This document shows positions 38,424 to 49,885 of a stretch of DNA of 64,000 bases, piece by piece. Position 1 is the stretch's first letter. The number at the start of each line of letters is the position of its first letter. The notes under the pieces are model-generated. The model made no database searches, was not told the origin of the DNA, and worked only from the letters and a program-made list of their open reading frames with translations. Made by a program: the position numbers and the translations under genes. Source of the DNA: Pholiota molesta (lineage: Eukaryota; Basidiomycota; Agaricomycetes; Agaricales; Strophariaceae). Location: the NCBI GenBank assembly GCA_014925825.1, contig JACGCK010000011.1, positions 496,001-560,000 on the forward strand. Reading direction: 5' to 3'.

Positions 38424-39401
38424 GCCAAACGGACACACTTTAACAGGGTCACGCTTTTGTGACGCGGGACTTCGTGAAATTTCGATGATTTCACGCTCTG
38501 CACAGCACTACAACAACACGAGCTCGACATCCACAGCCTCCACAGCCTATTCTACTTCGACAGTACCTTAGAAGTTATCATCCGAGGGTTTCCCTACAAT
38601 CTTTCCTCCAGAATAACCTCCACCACCGACCTACAATGACCATACTCGAGACACATCCGCGGTAACTTCACCATTGACGCGAACGGAGGCAACTCAAGCC
38701 GCCTGGAAGCCACGTAACGAAGCTCAAGGAGGATAATGGGTGCTAGCAAGCTAAGGGAAGACCCATGAAGTGGGAGATCCATTGTCAAGTACGTCCCCAC
38801 GTCGCCACCGTTATATCTTCTCTGACTTATAGACGAGCGCTGCGGGAGCATTGGCTGTGTTTCTGCCCCGTGTTGATGAGACCTATGCGCTCTTCTAGCC
38901 CCTGTCCAACTCCGATGTACTTCAGTTATCCCCTCAGCGATCATCTACGCTGACATCCGACTCCATCTTGCACCCTTGGGGCCTTGTCTCGACATTAGTT
39001 TGTCCATCCACCCCACCGGGTCGACCTTGCATCTAACTGTCTGGACATACAAGGAGGGCTGCAATTTTGCAACCTCTGAGGTGCACAAACACGTAATGCA
39101 TGCACAACGGCTCTGCTGAACTCTATAAACGCAACACCCCATCTTAATGCCGACCTACCATCATTGTCCTAGTAAGTTGTTGTGCGGCAAGTACAAGTTC
39201 ATTTTTATGCAAAAAATCACTTTTTTCAAGTCTATGTATTTCACATTATTAAGTCAAATAAGCTGTTTAAAAGGGTTCCTAGAGGGATGATTTTTTGTGA
39301 TGTTATGAGTGAGTGTGGCCAGAGTCTAACGACGAAACGCGGAAATTTCACTAAGTCCCGCGTCACACGGAGGGGTCCCCGCCAAAACGTGTTCGTTTGT
39401 C

Positions 39402-39515
39402 CCAGTCGTTCTGGGATGTTCTTCCTTTTCACAGTCCGCTTGATGTTTGACCGCATAACAAAACCACAACAAAGGACAAACAAATCACCGCGGGAAGAAC
39501 TCCCAGAACGACTGG
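39402..39515. repeat. Imperfect 24-bp terminal inverted repeats around an 114-bp segment
   Basis: CCAGTCGTTCTGGGA followed by T and GTTCTTCC (39402-39425) pairs with GGAAGAAC then TCCCAGAACGACTGG (39493-39515). The only flaw is one unpaired base. The arms bracket a 67-bp AT-rich centre, like a very short fold-back or MITE element. No clear target-site duplication is seen. Confidence 0.7.
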
Positions 39516-39920
39516 CAAGCGAGTCTAGGGTTCGACCTGCGTCATTACTTGTCCACTGCCAGTTCAGGCCCTCAGTCTGAAAGACGAAGCTGATCCAGGT
39601 TCAGCCAAGAATTTCGGATGTCATTTCTGTTCCTTTCTATCGCAAGAAAGCGCTCGCAGCCACAGCCCCGCAGGGCCCAGGCCACCACTTTTACTCATGT
39701 TGCTGGAAGTCGAGTTGGTCCAGAGTTGGTCTGATGGTCATGCCAAGCTACACTCAAGCCTTCGGAGTTTTTAGTTCAAGCAAGCTTAATAAATAGCTCT
39801 CACGCGATTGAATTGATATCCCGGTATCTTTACTGAAAGCGAGGTTACTAAAAGCCACGATACCGATTGAAAAGGCTCGCTCTCCTTATTTCCCTCCCAA
39901 GTCACTACGCTGCAGAGCAG

Positions 39921-41087
39921 ATGGATGACGACGGGAATTTATGCTACAACGAACCACAATGTCCTGATGCACCGGATAAACAGGCTATGTTCATTGTTCA
40001 ATATACGATGTGTACGTTTGCTCTTGCATGCTGAATATTGACTAACTTTGACTCCTCCGTAGATTGCTGTCTGACTTTTGTAACTTGGGAATGGATTATA
40101 AATCTCCCCTTTGAAATGAGGGTAATTTGGAGGTGCGAATTGAACAGCTATATATCCCGAGGAAACGGACTAAAATTCCCTCCAGTAAATCAACTTCTGT
40201 CTGGATTCAAATACTGTATGCGTGCCCTCGATATCTAGGGCTCGTTATATCTATGTGCGCAGTCTTTTTCTTCGTGCCATTGCAAATGCTAACTAGATGG
40301 AACAGTGGTCATTCAGTGGCCATTTCATACATACACGCCAAATACTTAGTTAGCCTCGAATCATGCCAATGGCTTTACAGCTTCCAGACCATATCTATCG
40401 CACTGCTGCTTCTATGGCTGGAAATACTACTTATGATCCAGAGTGAGTTTGTTCTTCTCCTTGAGCATCAAAACATTCTAATGCATGTGTCGGTTATCTG
40501 GAAGTATTTGCGCTCTTCAGGGGCAAACGCACAGTCGGCTTCGTGCTACTTGCTGTGCTTGTATTGAAAACTATCGCGGTTTCTGTTCTGGGAGCATTGA
40601 CCATCCGCAAGTTTAAAGTTGGGGATGCTTGTCTTATGGTCCATGTTCCGTTATCATCTATGCTTATCAGGTGCAGTACATCTACTACCGAAAAATCCTG
40701 CTGAAAGTTATTCAACATTCTCTACTGTCAGTGCAATTGAGTTAGGGTTCCAAACTACACTATGGTGTCTAACCTTGTACAAACACATCCGAACCCACTT
40801 GGAACATGGCTGGCAAGATATTCCTCTGTTATCTCTTGTCACCCGTGATGGATCGTGGGCATTTGCATTGCTATTAGGTTCGGATAATTGTCTCTGCATC
40901 TCAGAACCTACTGATGCATTATACCCCAGTAATTTATGTGGCATTGCTCAAAGACGCGGTATCGGCATTTATTCGGATGCGTGATAACACCATGCGCCTT
41001 GGCGACATATCCTTTCCGTCAGTTTCTTCTAGACGCTATCTACATGTCGCGCACTCATTAGTTAGTAATCTGAATTTAGCATTCTAG
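39921..41087 (+). CDS. DUF6533-type multi-pass membrane protein, probably frameshifted
   Basis: It begins at ATG 39921 (MDDDGNLCYNEPQCPDAPDK). Exon 1 is 39921-40011 and exon 2 starts at 40063. The hallmark start of the basidiomycete DUF6533 family is present: a tyrosine-containing helix, then CCLTFVTWEWIINLPFEMR and VIW. Further helices follow: ILYACPRYLGLVISMCAVFF, ISIALLLLWLEILLMIQ, then FALFRGKRTVGFVLLAVLVL and LGALTIRKF. A final helix lies near 40930. Frame changes are needed near 40125, and exon joins after 40660 are only approximate. DUF6533 proteins form a large, lineage-expanded family of unknown function. Given the surrounding gene-poor DNA this copy may be degrading. The stop at 41085-41087 is my best guess. 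Confidence 0.5.
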
Positions 41088-44032
41088 TCACAACATTATC
41101 ACTCTTGGTATGTCCTAAATCCTCTGCGTTTCAGCCATTCAATTCAACCTCTCTCAGACCTGCAGGATGATAAAAAATATGCGTACATTTTCCCCCGACG
41201 TGGATTTAGACGGCGCTTCCATGGATCCTCTTCGTACCTCCCAGACTGGGTCGATCCAACTCACTGAAATATATTCGCTCAATGACCCCATGTATTAGGC
41301 GTTAATGTAGGTGTACAAGCTCATTCATCCTAACTTCTTCTGACTCTATCAAATACAACTACTAATCTAGCGCGTTCATACTATTCTCGGACTGTATCCG
41401 TTTGAGCTCGTAAATGTATCATATTTGGTTCATAGCTAATGTAGATTTTAGAATAGAGATCGGTTATCTATTGAGAACTATTACAGCAGACATATAGCAT
41501 TATTTAACCATCCCGTGCCACGGCGTGGACATGAGCGCCTAACGAGATTGATTCTGCCATCAACTGTGATCGATCACTGGGGATCACCTTGTCTTAATTT
41601 AGCTTTTATTGCCCGTTCATTGTCAACTTGTGAGAACATCGCCGGCGAATATCAACAAGATTTCCTGATGGCCACTCAGCTGCAGGATATTCATATATTT
41701 TGTCATCACAGCAACTCACAATATTCCTCCATTTTGGCTTCCGAATTAATTCAATTGATCGATGGGACATGTGTGACCAAAATTTGGCCGCTTTGTTGCC
41801 TATAGGTAGCAATTAGCGCCCATGGTTCGAGTTCCAGCGCCACGCAATGTATGAGGGCCGTTCGCGCAATGTCATTTGTGATTGACAGCATAACACCCTC
41901 GGACGGTATAGGTGCGGCGATTCTCCAATCTTCTCCGGGTCTGATAATACGTATTGAGTAGATATCCTTACACAGGGGAAGGTTGTAAGTATCATACTGG
42001 CCCATGCTAATACTCTTACACAACTTGCAAAGCCAAAATCCCCAGTAAATTTGGATGTGGAAGTATTTCAATACATCGTCTCTGCACGTACGATCATAAG
42101 GGAGGAGCTAAATGATTGATGTCTCAAGCATCGCATGGCATTTTGATTCTGACAGCGCCTCTTATCTTCCCTGAGTAATAACAGCTCTTATGCCTTCAGT
42201 AGCACTAGATTACCATACAGACACAATTGCAAAGCCCATGGGCTGAAGGAAGTCCCAGAGAAATATACATACTCAAAATTTCAGCGGACTTGGCTGCAAG
42301 CTTCCGTGCTTGCCAGCCTAGCAGTTTTAGTTGGATTCCTTTCAAATTAGTCTCGGTGCCAGCCACTCTTAACGGTCGAATTTGGATCTCCCGCGTCCCA
42401 TACGAATTGGGACGGTTAAGAGAGAGGCTGGCACTGAGACTACTTTCAAATGGAGAATCTTTCACGTATTTAGAAATGCTCGTACCGATCACTATAGCTC
42501 GGAAAAAATACCACGCTTCTGCCAGACACTAGAAGCGTTTTTAACACGCAGCACCTAACTCTTGATCATTCTTCATTTGTTCCGTGCAGCCAAAGACGTC
42601 AAAGGCTCGTTTTTACATGCCCCTCACCAATTTACCGGCTCCGCAGCTCAGCCATTTTCTTAAACGCCACGGACAAGGAATTGGATTCTCCGAAACAGCC
42701 GAATTTCCACTAACCAAAGAATTCGTAGATTTTTGACGTAGGCTGGGAGCTCTTCTCTGCTGTAAAATATCTCGGTGTACGCATAGATTACTGAATTTAA
42801 TGGCTCCACTCAGACGATTTCCTCAGCTCACTCGCAACAATGAGATCTTAATACTGCAAGCTGCAAAGCTTCCTTGACACTTCTATTAGGCCTCTGTAGG
42901 GATTCGTTCAAGCTAAGAAGGGTTCCAATGATCCTTTTCTCGCGGAGAATATTTAGACAGCTAGCAGACGGGGAGAAGCAAGGATAGTTGATCACGATTC
43001 GCAGCGATTACACGAGCATAATGAATTCCTTCATCTTTACAACTCTCCACTGTTCTGATTAAATTAATCACCTTGCATCCTTGTAAGATATGCAAAGTGC
43101 ATTACATCTGCGCCACCTCAAGTCTTCAAGCCTTTAGGTTTGATCCCTTTCTCTGAAGGTTTCTATCTTTGCTTGAGGCTGAGGGGAAAGATAGGTTCGC
43201 AGATATGCAGAGCTTGTCCCAACAAACTCTAAATGCCCCTTGTAACTTGGAAGTGGCTCAATTGTCATTTCCAATTTACGTGTCGATGAGACCATACTGC
43301 TATACCGCCATTTTAAAACTCGCACCAGATAAGCAACTCTGGGCAGTGGGATCCGAGTCTCAAGTTGTTGAGGTACACATCTGCACTCTACTTAATAGAT
43401 CGAAGCGCACACAATTAATATGATTCCTATTTTCTTGGTTCCAGTGTCCGCTATCCAAGTGCTTATCAGGCGTTTAAGAAAACTGGGATAAATTTTGCGA
43501 TCGTAGATTGCTATCGGTTCACCTCTTGCTAAAGTCAATATAGAAGTAAGAATTAGAAAGCTCATTGACAGTAAACCGAGACTCCTGAAAAGCTCGAATT
43601 TTATGTTTGACTAGCAAGCAAGCAGGTTTACGTTGACTGTATAAGGATATAGGGATGTTCCTTCGGACTACGGCATACTCTTGGGCCGTTTCCCTGTATG
43701 TGCCACTGCTGTTTCGTCTTACATCACCGATAACATTTAATAAACGGAAAAAATGGAACGGTGGAAACAAAAGAATCGCTAAAATTTCCGGCAGTTCACT
43801 TACAATGGAATATCATAGAACGAAAGCGAAATTACCAGTAGCGCCATCGTCTCCGTCAATGAACCTTTCATCGCTGTCTGTGACAGATCAATGGACGGCG
43901 GAGCGGACAAGATGTAATTAGATGACCGTGGGAAACGCGGCAAATCCGGAGTTGCATGCTTGTCCATGTCATGTCGCACATCCGAGTTCGCCTTCAGTCC
44001 TTTCCGCCTTTCAAGCTCAATCTTGCTGTTGT
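41088..44032. other. Gene-poor, AT-rich region
   Basis: This is nearly 3 kb with no gene I can support. Open frames at 41515-41805 (+), 41751-42071 (-), 42227-42532 (+) and 43169-43423 (+) match no family. The frame at 42227-42532 overlaps a long hairpin listed separately. An ATG at 43922 is in frame with the CRAL-TRIO gene and could be its start. Confidence 0.45.
42341..42449. repeat. Long imperfect hairpin (24-bp outer arms, 6-bp inner stem)
   Basis: The outer arms at 42341-42364 and 42426-42449 pair at 21 of 24 positions. Next in, ACTCTTAAC pairs roughly with GTTAAGAG. At the centre, GTCCCA (42395-42400) and TGGGAC (42408-42413) close a 7-nt loop. The left arm has about 20 extra unpaired bases. 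The whole can fold as one stem about 110 nt long. Confidence 0.75.
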
Positions 44033-45524
44033 ATGGAAACTCTTCAGCGACTCCAGAAAAATCAAGATGCCTTGTTAGAACAATATCACGCTAATTTGGA
44101 GGACACTTACAGCCTGCAAGACACCTTAATTCAGGATATTTTGCCCACTGTCGCCGACGAGCTTGAGCTGAGCCCAGAGAGCCAGGAATGGGCAAAGGAA
44201 TGGCTTTCTGATACATGTACGTACAACTCGTGCATTGCGCAGCTTTCTATGTGTACCCACAGTCTGCTAAGCGTCTATTTTTCGCATTTCAAGGGTGAGT
44301 TCTCCTCCGTTTACAGGTAGCGCGTGACTGAAGCTTTACCTTCCAGCGCAACAAATTTACGCGGTCTTTCTCTTTGGAAGCTATTCAAAAGATTCTGATA
44401 TGGCGTCTATCCAACATTTGGCCGTTGGAACCGCCATCAATTGTTCCAAACCTTCGCTGCCTTCCGACCGACATCCGCGACCGATTTGGTAGAGCAATAT
44501 TGGTGATTGAAACGAGTCCAGTCGATGAAAGCATTGATTCGCAGAAACGTTCCATTATAATGGTTTTGGAGCAGCTGCGAATACATCTCAGGAAACTCTA
44601 CGACAGCTCGGAAGACCACAGAAATCCCCCACTTCAATATGTAGTTTTATTAGATTTGAGGCAATTATCATTGCAAAGTATGGTGAGTGGTCGATGAAAT
44701 GGTTTCTTTAGTGTCAAGTATTAATTCGAACAATCCTTCAAGAATATCGAACTCGTTTCTTGGACTGTTCGTGAAATTATACCGCGTTTTCCAGGCATGC
44801 TAGCGGGTGGTGAGTCTTTGAATTGATCATCCTCGATCTATAAGCCTAATTTACCTGCAGTTTTTATGCTTAACTATTCATGGGCTCATTCCGGTCTCTG
44901 GACCATTTTCAAGTTCGCTTATTTCCTATCCAAGCAATTCCAATGAAGCTCACTCTTTCCCATAGACGTCTATTACCGGAAACAGCCCTCTCACGAATAT
45001 TCTTCCCATCTAATTCGGAATTACTTGAATATTTTACTCCGTCAGCTCTTCCACAAGGTAAGGAAACCGAATAGTCTATCCTTCTTTCTAACGGCTTTAA
45101 CTGCTCATTAAACACAGACTACGGCGGGAATCTACCTTCATTGGCACACCTTGAAGATCCAATACGTCCTGAGCTACCGCAGGCTTTAGAAGTCCCGGAG
45201 GTAACGACTCTAGAGACAACCACCACCATCCAACAACCCAAAGCTCCTTTCATCTCTATCTCATGGCTGTCACCAACCTCGATCTTGAATCCATTTTTTG
45301 GATATCCAGTATCGACATCTTCAAGTGGCCGGCCCACCTTCCGTCATGGCCGCCGGAGAAAGCGAGACCTTATTCGAACCCTAGCCACACTTTTTTGGGT
45401 ACGATGGCGGAAGCATATCACCTTTGCACTTTCAATCGCGGTGATAATTGCCATCCTCAAGCTTGGGTTCAAGACGGGGAAATTACGCCTTCCCAGGAGA
45501 CTTTCCCGAGCTATCTCCCGATGA
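44033..45524 (+). CDS. CRAL-TRIO (Sec14-like) lipid-binding protein with C-terminal membrane anchor
   Basis: There are seven exons: 44033-44216, 44272-44294 (23 nt), 44347-44682, 44743-44809, 44861-44912, 44966-45057 and 45118-45524. All are in frame, giving 386 residues. A helical N-terminus comes first (NQDALLEQYHANLEDTYSLQ; SPESQEWAKEWLSDTSSIFR). The CRAL-TRIO domain spans about residues 100-270, with GRAILVIETSPVDES, PLQYVVLLDLRQLSLQSM, TVREIIPRFPGMLAG, VFMLNYSWAHSGLW and LPETALSRIFFPS. It ends at DYGGNLPS, the usual edge of the domain. The C-terminus has one hydrophobic helix (ITFALSIAVIIAILKLGF) and then basic residues, so it is probably tail-anchored. Sec14 proteins exchange phosphatidylinositol and other lipids between membranes. 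An in-frame ATG at 43922 would add 37 Cys-rich residues; I prefer 44033 because the family starts near there. Confidence 0.85.
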
Positions 45525-45766
45525 TTTTGTGTGAAATTACTACTTACTTCGATTTGAAGTCGACGTTGTCTGCTTTCATATATACACCTTCTTTTTGTAT
45601 AGCTTATACCCCGCTCAAGGCGGAATTATGAGACCTTGCCTATCACAATGCCGGTCATTATGTCAGAAATTCTTAAGTGAACCAGGCTACAAGGGTTTAA
45701 ATCTACGTGTACAAATCATAAATCAATCATAAAGGAACAAATTACAGCTATAGTTACTTCCGAAAT

Positions 45767-47115
45767 CTAGAGAAAGTATTCCGGGAGCTAAATTGTTGGT
45801 TGACGAGAATTATGGAATAATTTGTTAATTGGCTGCGGAAGAATCAAGGAAACGAGCAAACTTACCTTCCCACCAGCATTTTGTGCAGCTTGCTGACTCG
45901 GGCCATCGCGTTCGTTCTCAGGTGCTGCTTCAAATACGTTAAAGTACATTGACCCTCCTGGTCCCACTTCAAGTATGCTTGCTGAATTCCCGCATCGGTA
46001 GCAATAATTCGGTGCCGACCAAACGGTAGAAAGATGCTTATCGAAAAGGGAAGAGTACCCTTCCATACAGAGTTGATGGGCGCGAAGAATGTGCGACATA
46101 TTGTTCTGATCAAGAAACTTGTACACCACCCCAGAACCGAAGGTGTACCCCGCTCCTCTAAATCACTATAAGTCAAGGATGTTTGACGGGCCATCGGATG
46201 CATCTCACCTTGGTGATATCGCAAAGTCTTCCTTCTCTGGGTCGGGATCCGACCACACCAGGTCAGCCATAGGCCCGTCGTGCGGTATTTCTACGGGAAT
46301 GATCAGAGGGCACTATTACAACGTCAGAACCATGCAGCGCACCTCTAAATCGATCGAAAACTTTGATTTGATCAATGGAGTGTATTGAAGGTGAAAGCCC
46401 TAGTGCGCAGCTGGTGAGAACGAGCCATCATGGTTAGGTGTTATTGAGAAGTAAGTACGTACCTCCATGAACGCAGAATATCCGATCATCGATGACAACG
46501 GACAACGTCAGAAAGTCAAACATATCCGTGAAGTAGGTCCAGACGTGGGAAGAGCCATATTTTCGGACGCATTCTGTGTAGAACCCATACGACTTTCAAA
46601 TGAATAAGACAAGGGTAACGTTGTCCGATCCTAGAAACTGACTTGTGTAACAGCTCTGGATTCGTGGTTCCCTCTAATCAATTGGACACGGTCCGGGTAT
46701 CGAAGCTTAAGACAGGTAAGAAGGGATATAGTTTCGACGCTGAATAATCCTCGGTCCACGTAGTCTCCTAGAAGAGAAACGTTGAGCCACGGCCAGTCTC
46801 GTGCAATCTGCAACGCGCACCGAGGAACAGATAATTCGTATTCGGTGCATATCCGCCTATTCGAAATATTTCTATCAAGTCGTAGAATTGCCTGACAAAT
46901 TGGCGTTCAGCGGTGAACGGGGGACTAATAACATAAACCATGACTCACCCATGAATATCACCAACCACTGTTACTGGTGCGCTGATGTGAACGACGTTGG
47001 ACTCGCGCATAAGGACTTCTTTTGTTTTCTCGCATATTTCTCGTAATAGGACTTCGTGCAGGAGTTGTTTGCGCAGGAGCTGTTGAATACATGCGTCAAG
47101 ATCGAAGGGAGCCAT
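45767..47115 (-). CDS. ppg1: PPP-family Ser/Thr phosphatase, PPG1 / PP2A-like
   Basis: It starts at ATG 47115 ([19 protein letters not shown]) and ends at TAG 45769-45767, with about eight short exons in frame. The catalytic metal-binding signatures are all present: GDIHG, GDYVDRG (inside [16 protein letters not shown]), RGNHESR, HGG and the late [20 protein letters not shown] and [10 protein letters not shown]. The N-terminal [18 protein letters not shown], the YRCGN motif and the C-terminus PEYFL fit the PPG1/PP2A-like branch. The final Leu is likely carboxyl-methylated as in PP2A. In yeast Ppg1 acts with the Far complex and in glycogen control. The last exon (LPEYFL) lies beyond a 75-bp intron. 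The gene is tail-to-tail with the CRAL-TRIO gene. Confidence 0.88.
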
Positions 47116-48908
47116 TTCTACCACAAATAAATTCAGGAGCCTTGCACTGATCGTTTCTTTGTCCTTATTTGCCAACTTGTACTCAGTGTTCGGCTTCTCG
47201 GATCTCTTTCTTCCTTCTTGCAAGTCATGATAACGATCCGATATACCTATTCTGTCTTGGAGAAGTCTTCAGAAGTTCATCTATATCCTAGGAGCTCTTC
47301 ACCAGACGCTATATCCTTGCCATTTCTGCTCTTCAAGCTTTCCACCAGGTATGCGTTTCGATGAAAAATGACACTTGGGAAGGTAATGCGATCAGGCTTC
47401 CCAGAACGTAGCGCGGCTCACCATCGCGCTTTTTTCGCATTTTACCCGCTCAGTTTAGTTCTTAGCTATTTACTCCAGTGGTTCTTTGGATTATTTTTCA
47501 TACATACCTCCAATTATTTTCCCCGTAGTAACTAGCATAACATGAGCCATGATCTCGCAGAATGATACGGAACCCATGGAGTTCAAACGAGTAGCGAGGT
47601 GGAATATGTTCTGCAAGTTTTGTGCGTTCTCCGTTTTACGGCGATGGATGGGAAATATGTGCTTACTGAGAAATCATCAGCATTCTATTGCGCCTTCATA
47701 AATGCCTCCGTGGCACCGGTGGATATGCTCGCAAGTCAATTAGAAAAATACGGCGATGATTGACGGTGCGCATGCAGCTACACAGCCTCAGAATATGGTG
47801 CGATGAAAATTGTGCTCACAAAATTTTAGATATCACCATAACCATTCCAATAAACGTGTCGATAATACCATTGTGTGCGGATGGCATACAGGATGAGACG
47901 TAAAAAATCTGAAAGCGAGCTTGGGACGAATGCCAGATCGTCATCCTCTTCGCTCCTCTCCGCTGTACATGTAGATAGTTGCGTGCAGCGTGACACCTTT
48001 CGGTTCCTCTAACCCTCTTCGTCGAGATCCGCTGCATTTATTTAAAGTATAGAGGGTCCCAAGAGGGTCCCAGGGTCCTTTAAATTTGCAATATTAACAT
48101 TCCTAGCTCCGCCCTAATATATTCGCCGAGATATCCGGAGGTCCTGAAAGGTTACAGGAGGTTACAGGTAGGACCCCTCTCCCTATGTCAAGACAAGTCT
48201 TCAACGCTGAGGTTCTGATTTCCTAGAAATAGAGACTCTGAGATTTGTTCTCTTGTCACGGGAGAATATACAGTACCGGACACCGAAGGCAATTGTCCTG
48301 TCAGCTCTGTGCGAACACAGCATAATATTGATGGCCCCATACATATCGCACATCGATTGAGTTCATTGTCATATTTGACATCACGGTGCCTAACCTCTTT
48401 TAGCTTCGCCTTTCTCGATAACTTTCCTTACCGAATCAACTTGCGGAAGGCACACAATCTACAGATTCACGCACGCCTGATTTCCGAATTACAGCTCAAA
48501 GGGTTTCGATGCATGATTTTCCAGGCGCCTGATCAGAGGATAGATATCCTTCAGCGAGTTCTTTGGTAGCTTGCTTTTGGGTGGTGCGTAGTTTCAGAAG
48601 CTTCTGTAGCTATAATTCTTAACGCAAATTCAAGGCGATTTAGTTCGAAATAGTTGGTTGGCTGCCGTGGATAACGGGCTCTTCCGTCTTTCGGTACCCC
48701 ATGAATCGAAACAAGCAATGATCTAACTCGCAGATTATGCTAGCCGATGACCTTATAGCTGCCAAGTTGATTCGATGACACCTCAACGGGCCCGTCCTAT
48801 TAAAGGACAGCTTACTTCTTGTCGCTCCTCGGTCGACTTTTCCATCGAGCTACTGGTTAAACTTCCCTTCAAAGGCCTAATTCCTCGTCACACCTGCCGT
48901 TGTGCATC
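47116..48908. other. Divergent intergenic region
   Basis: This is 1.8 kb between the head-to-head ppg1 and C2H2 genes. No gene is supported; the frames at 47816-48037 (-) and 48309-48569 (+) have no family match. Short direct repeats occur (GAGGGTCCC twice around 48052-48075, and GGTTACAGG twice around 48150-48170). They may be regulatory or chance. Confidence 0.45.
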
Positions 48909-49885
48909 ATGTACCACCGCGACTCACGACCTTTTGCCTACGACGACCAAAACATGGCTTACTCTTCTAGCCACATTCCCAACAGCAGTGGCACAGACTA
49001 CCCGCCGACAGACTATAATCCTCAAGATGTCTCCAGTCATTACTATGCTGCGCCTACGCATGAAATTAGTGGCGCCAATGCTGATAGTATGTCCTCGCTT
49101 AACATGTCGCCCTACACTTAACTGACATCATCGCAGCTACTAATCCAGCTTCCCCGTACTTTCGTAGTATGACGCCGTCTCTAGTGTCCGCAAATCGCTA
49201 CCCTAGCGCCAGTCGCCCAAACGATTCGCGGTACTACAATTCTCAAGGATATGGGTCATCGACTTCAGCGTCTTCCTCTCAACCTATGTATGGTTCTCAG
49301 CAATCATCCTATCCATCTCAATATACACCTGCATCAGACCAACGCTCTCTCCCTCTAGGCCATAGACATCAGCAACAGGTTCCATTCATCCCAACACCGT
49401 CAGAGATCGCACATTCCTATTCCAATTATCCTCCTCAAGGGGCACGCTCGCCTGGCGTTCCAGAGAACCTATATTCATCGTCTCTGGACTATCCTGCTCC
49501 GCCGCATATGGTGCCGTCTTCTCATGGAACCCACGGGCACCGTCCATCGCGCATTCTGACCGGACGTCCACGTACGCTATCGGGAGCGAATAGTACGTCT
49601 CCTCCTTCTGCTTCGTCTCCGTCAGGCGAACGATTTCTTTGCGAGAAGTGTGGCAAGACGTTCTCAAGGTCTCATGATCGCAAACGACATCATGAAACGC
49701 AACACACTCCTATTCCTGTCATGCATACTTGTCACCATTGCCAAAAAGAATTTAGCAGGTAAGGGTCCACCCACCGGCCTGGATTTCGCTTTCCGTTGAT
49801 TGAGATCTATCTTTCTTTTCCTTTTCCTTGCAGAGCTGATTCGCTCAAAAGACACCTAGATAACGGGTGCGATATGAATTCGTAA
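48909..49885 (+). CDS. C2H2 zinc-finger transcription factor
   Basis: There are three exons: 48909-49086, 49137-49758 and 49834-49885. All are in frame, giving 283 residues. The first about 200 residues are rich in Ser, Tyr, Pro and Gln, like an activation or disordered region (SHIPNSSGTDYPPTDYNPQD; QPMYGSQQSSYPSQY). Two adjacent zinc fingers close the protein: LCEKCGKTFSRSHDRKRHHETQH, then HTCHHCQKEFSRADSLKRHL ending NGC. The second finger is split by intron 2. Its last metal ligand is Cys instead of His, a C2HC variant. Proteins with two C-terminal fingers of this kind act as sequence-specific regulators in the nucleus; the target genes are unknown. No frame problem is seen. Confidence 0.88.

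Larger units (their letters stand above)
38177..39920. other. Gene-poor region with inverted repeats
   Basis: No intact gene is visible. Plus-strand fragments at 38374-38953 and minus-strand frames at 38594-38944 have protein-like composition, but stops fall in all frames. This may be the remains of an old gene. The left end holds the isa2 promoter. Two inverted repeats are listed separately. Confidence 0.45.

Noticed and set aside
38370..39140. Possible retrotransposon or degraded protein gene
   Set aside because: Protein-like fragments occur but stops are in all frames. I could not identify reverse transcriptase, integrase or any other domain.
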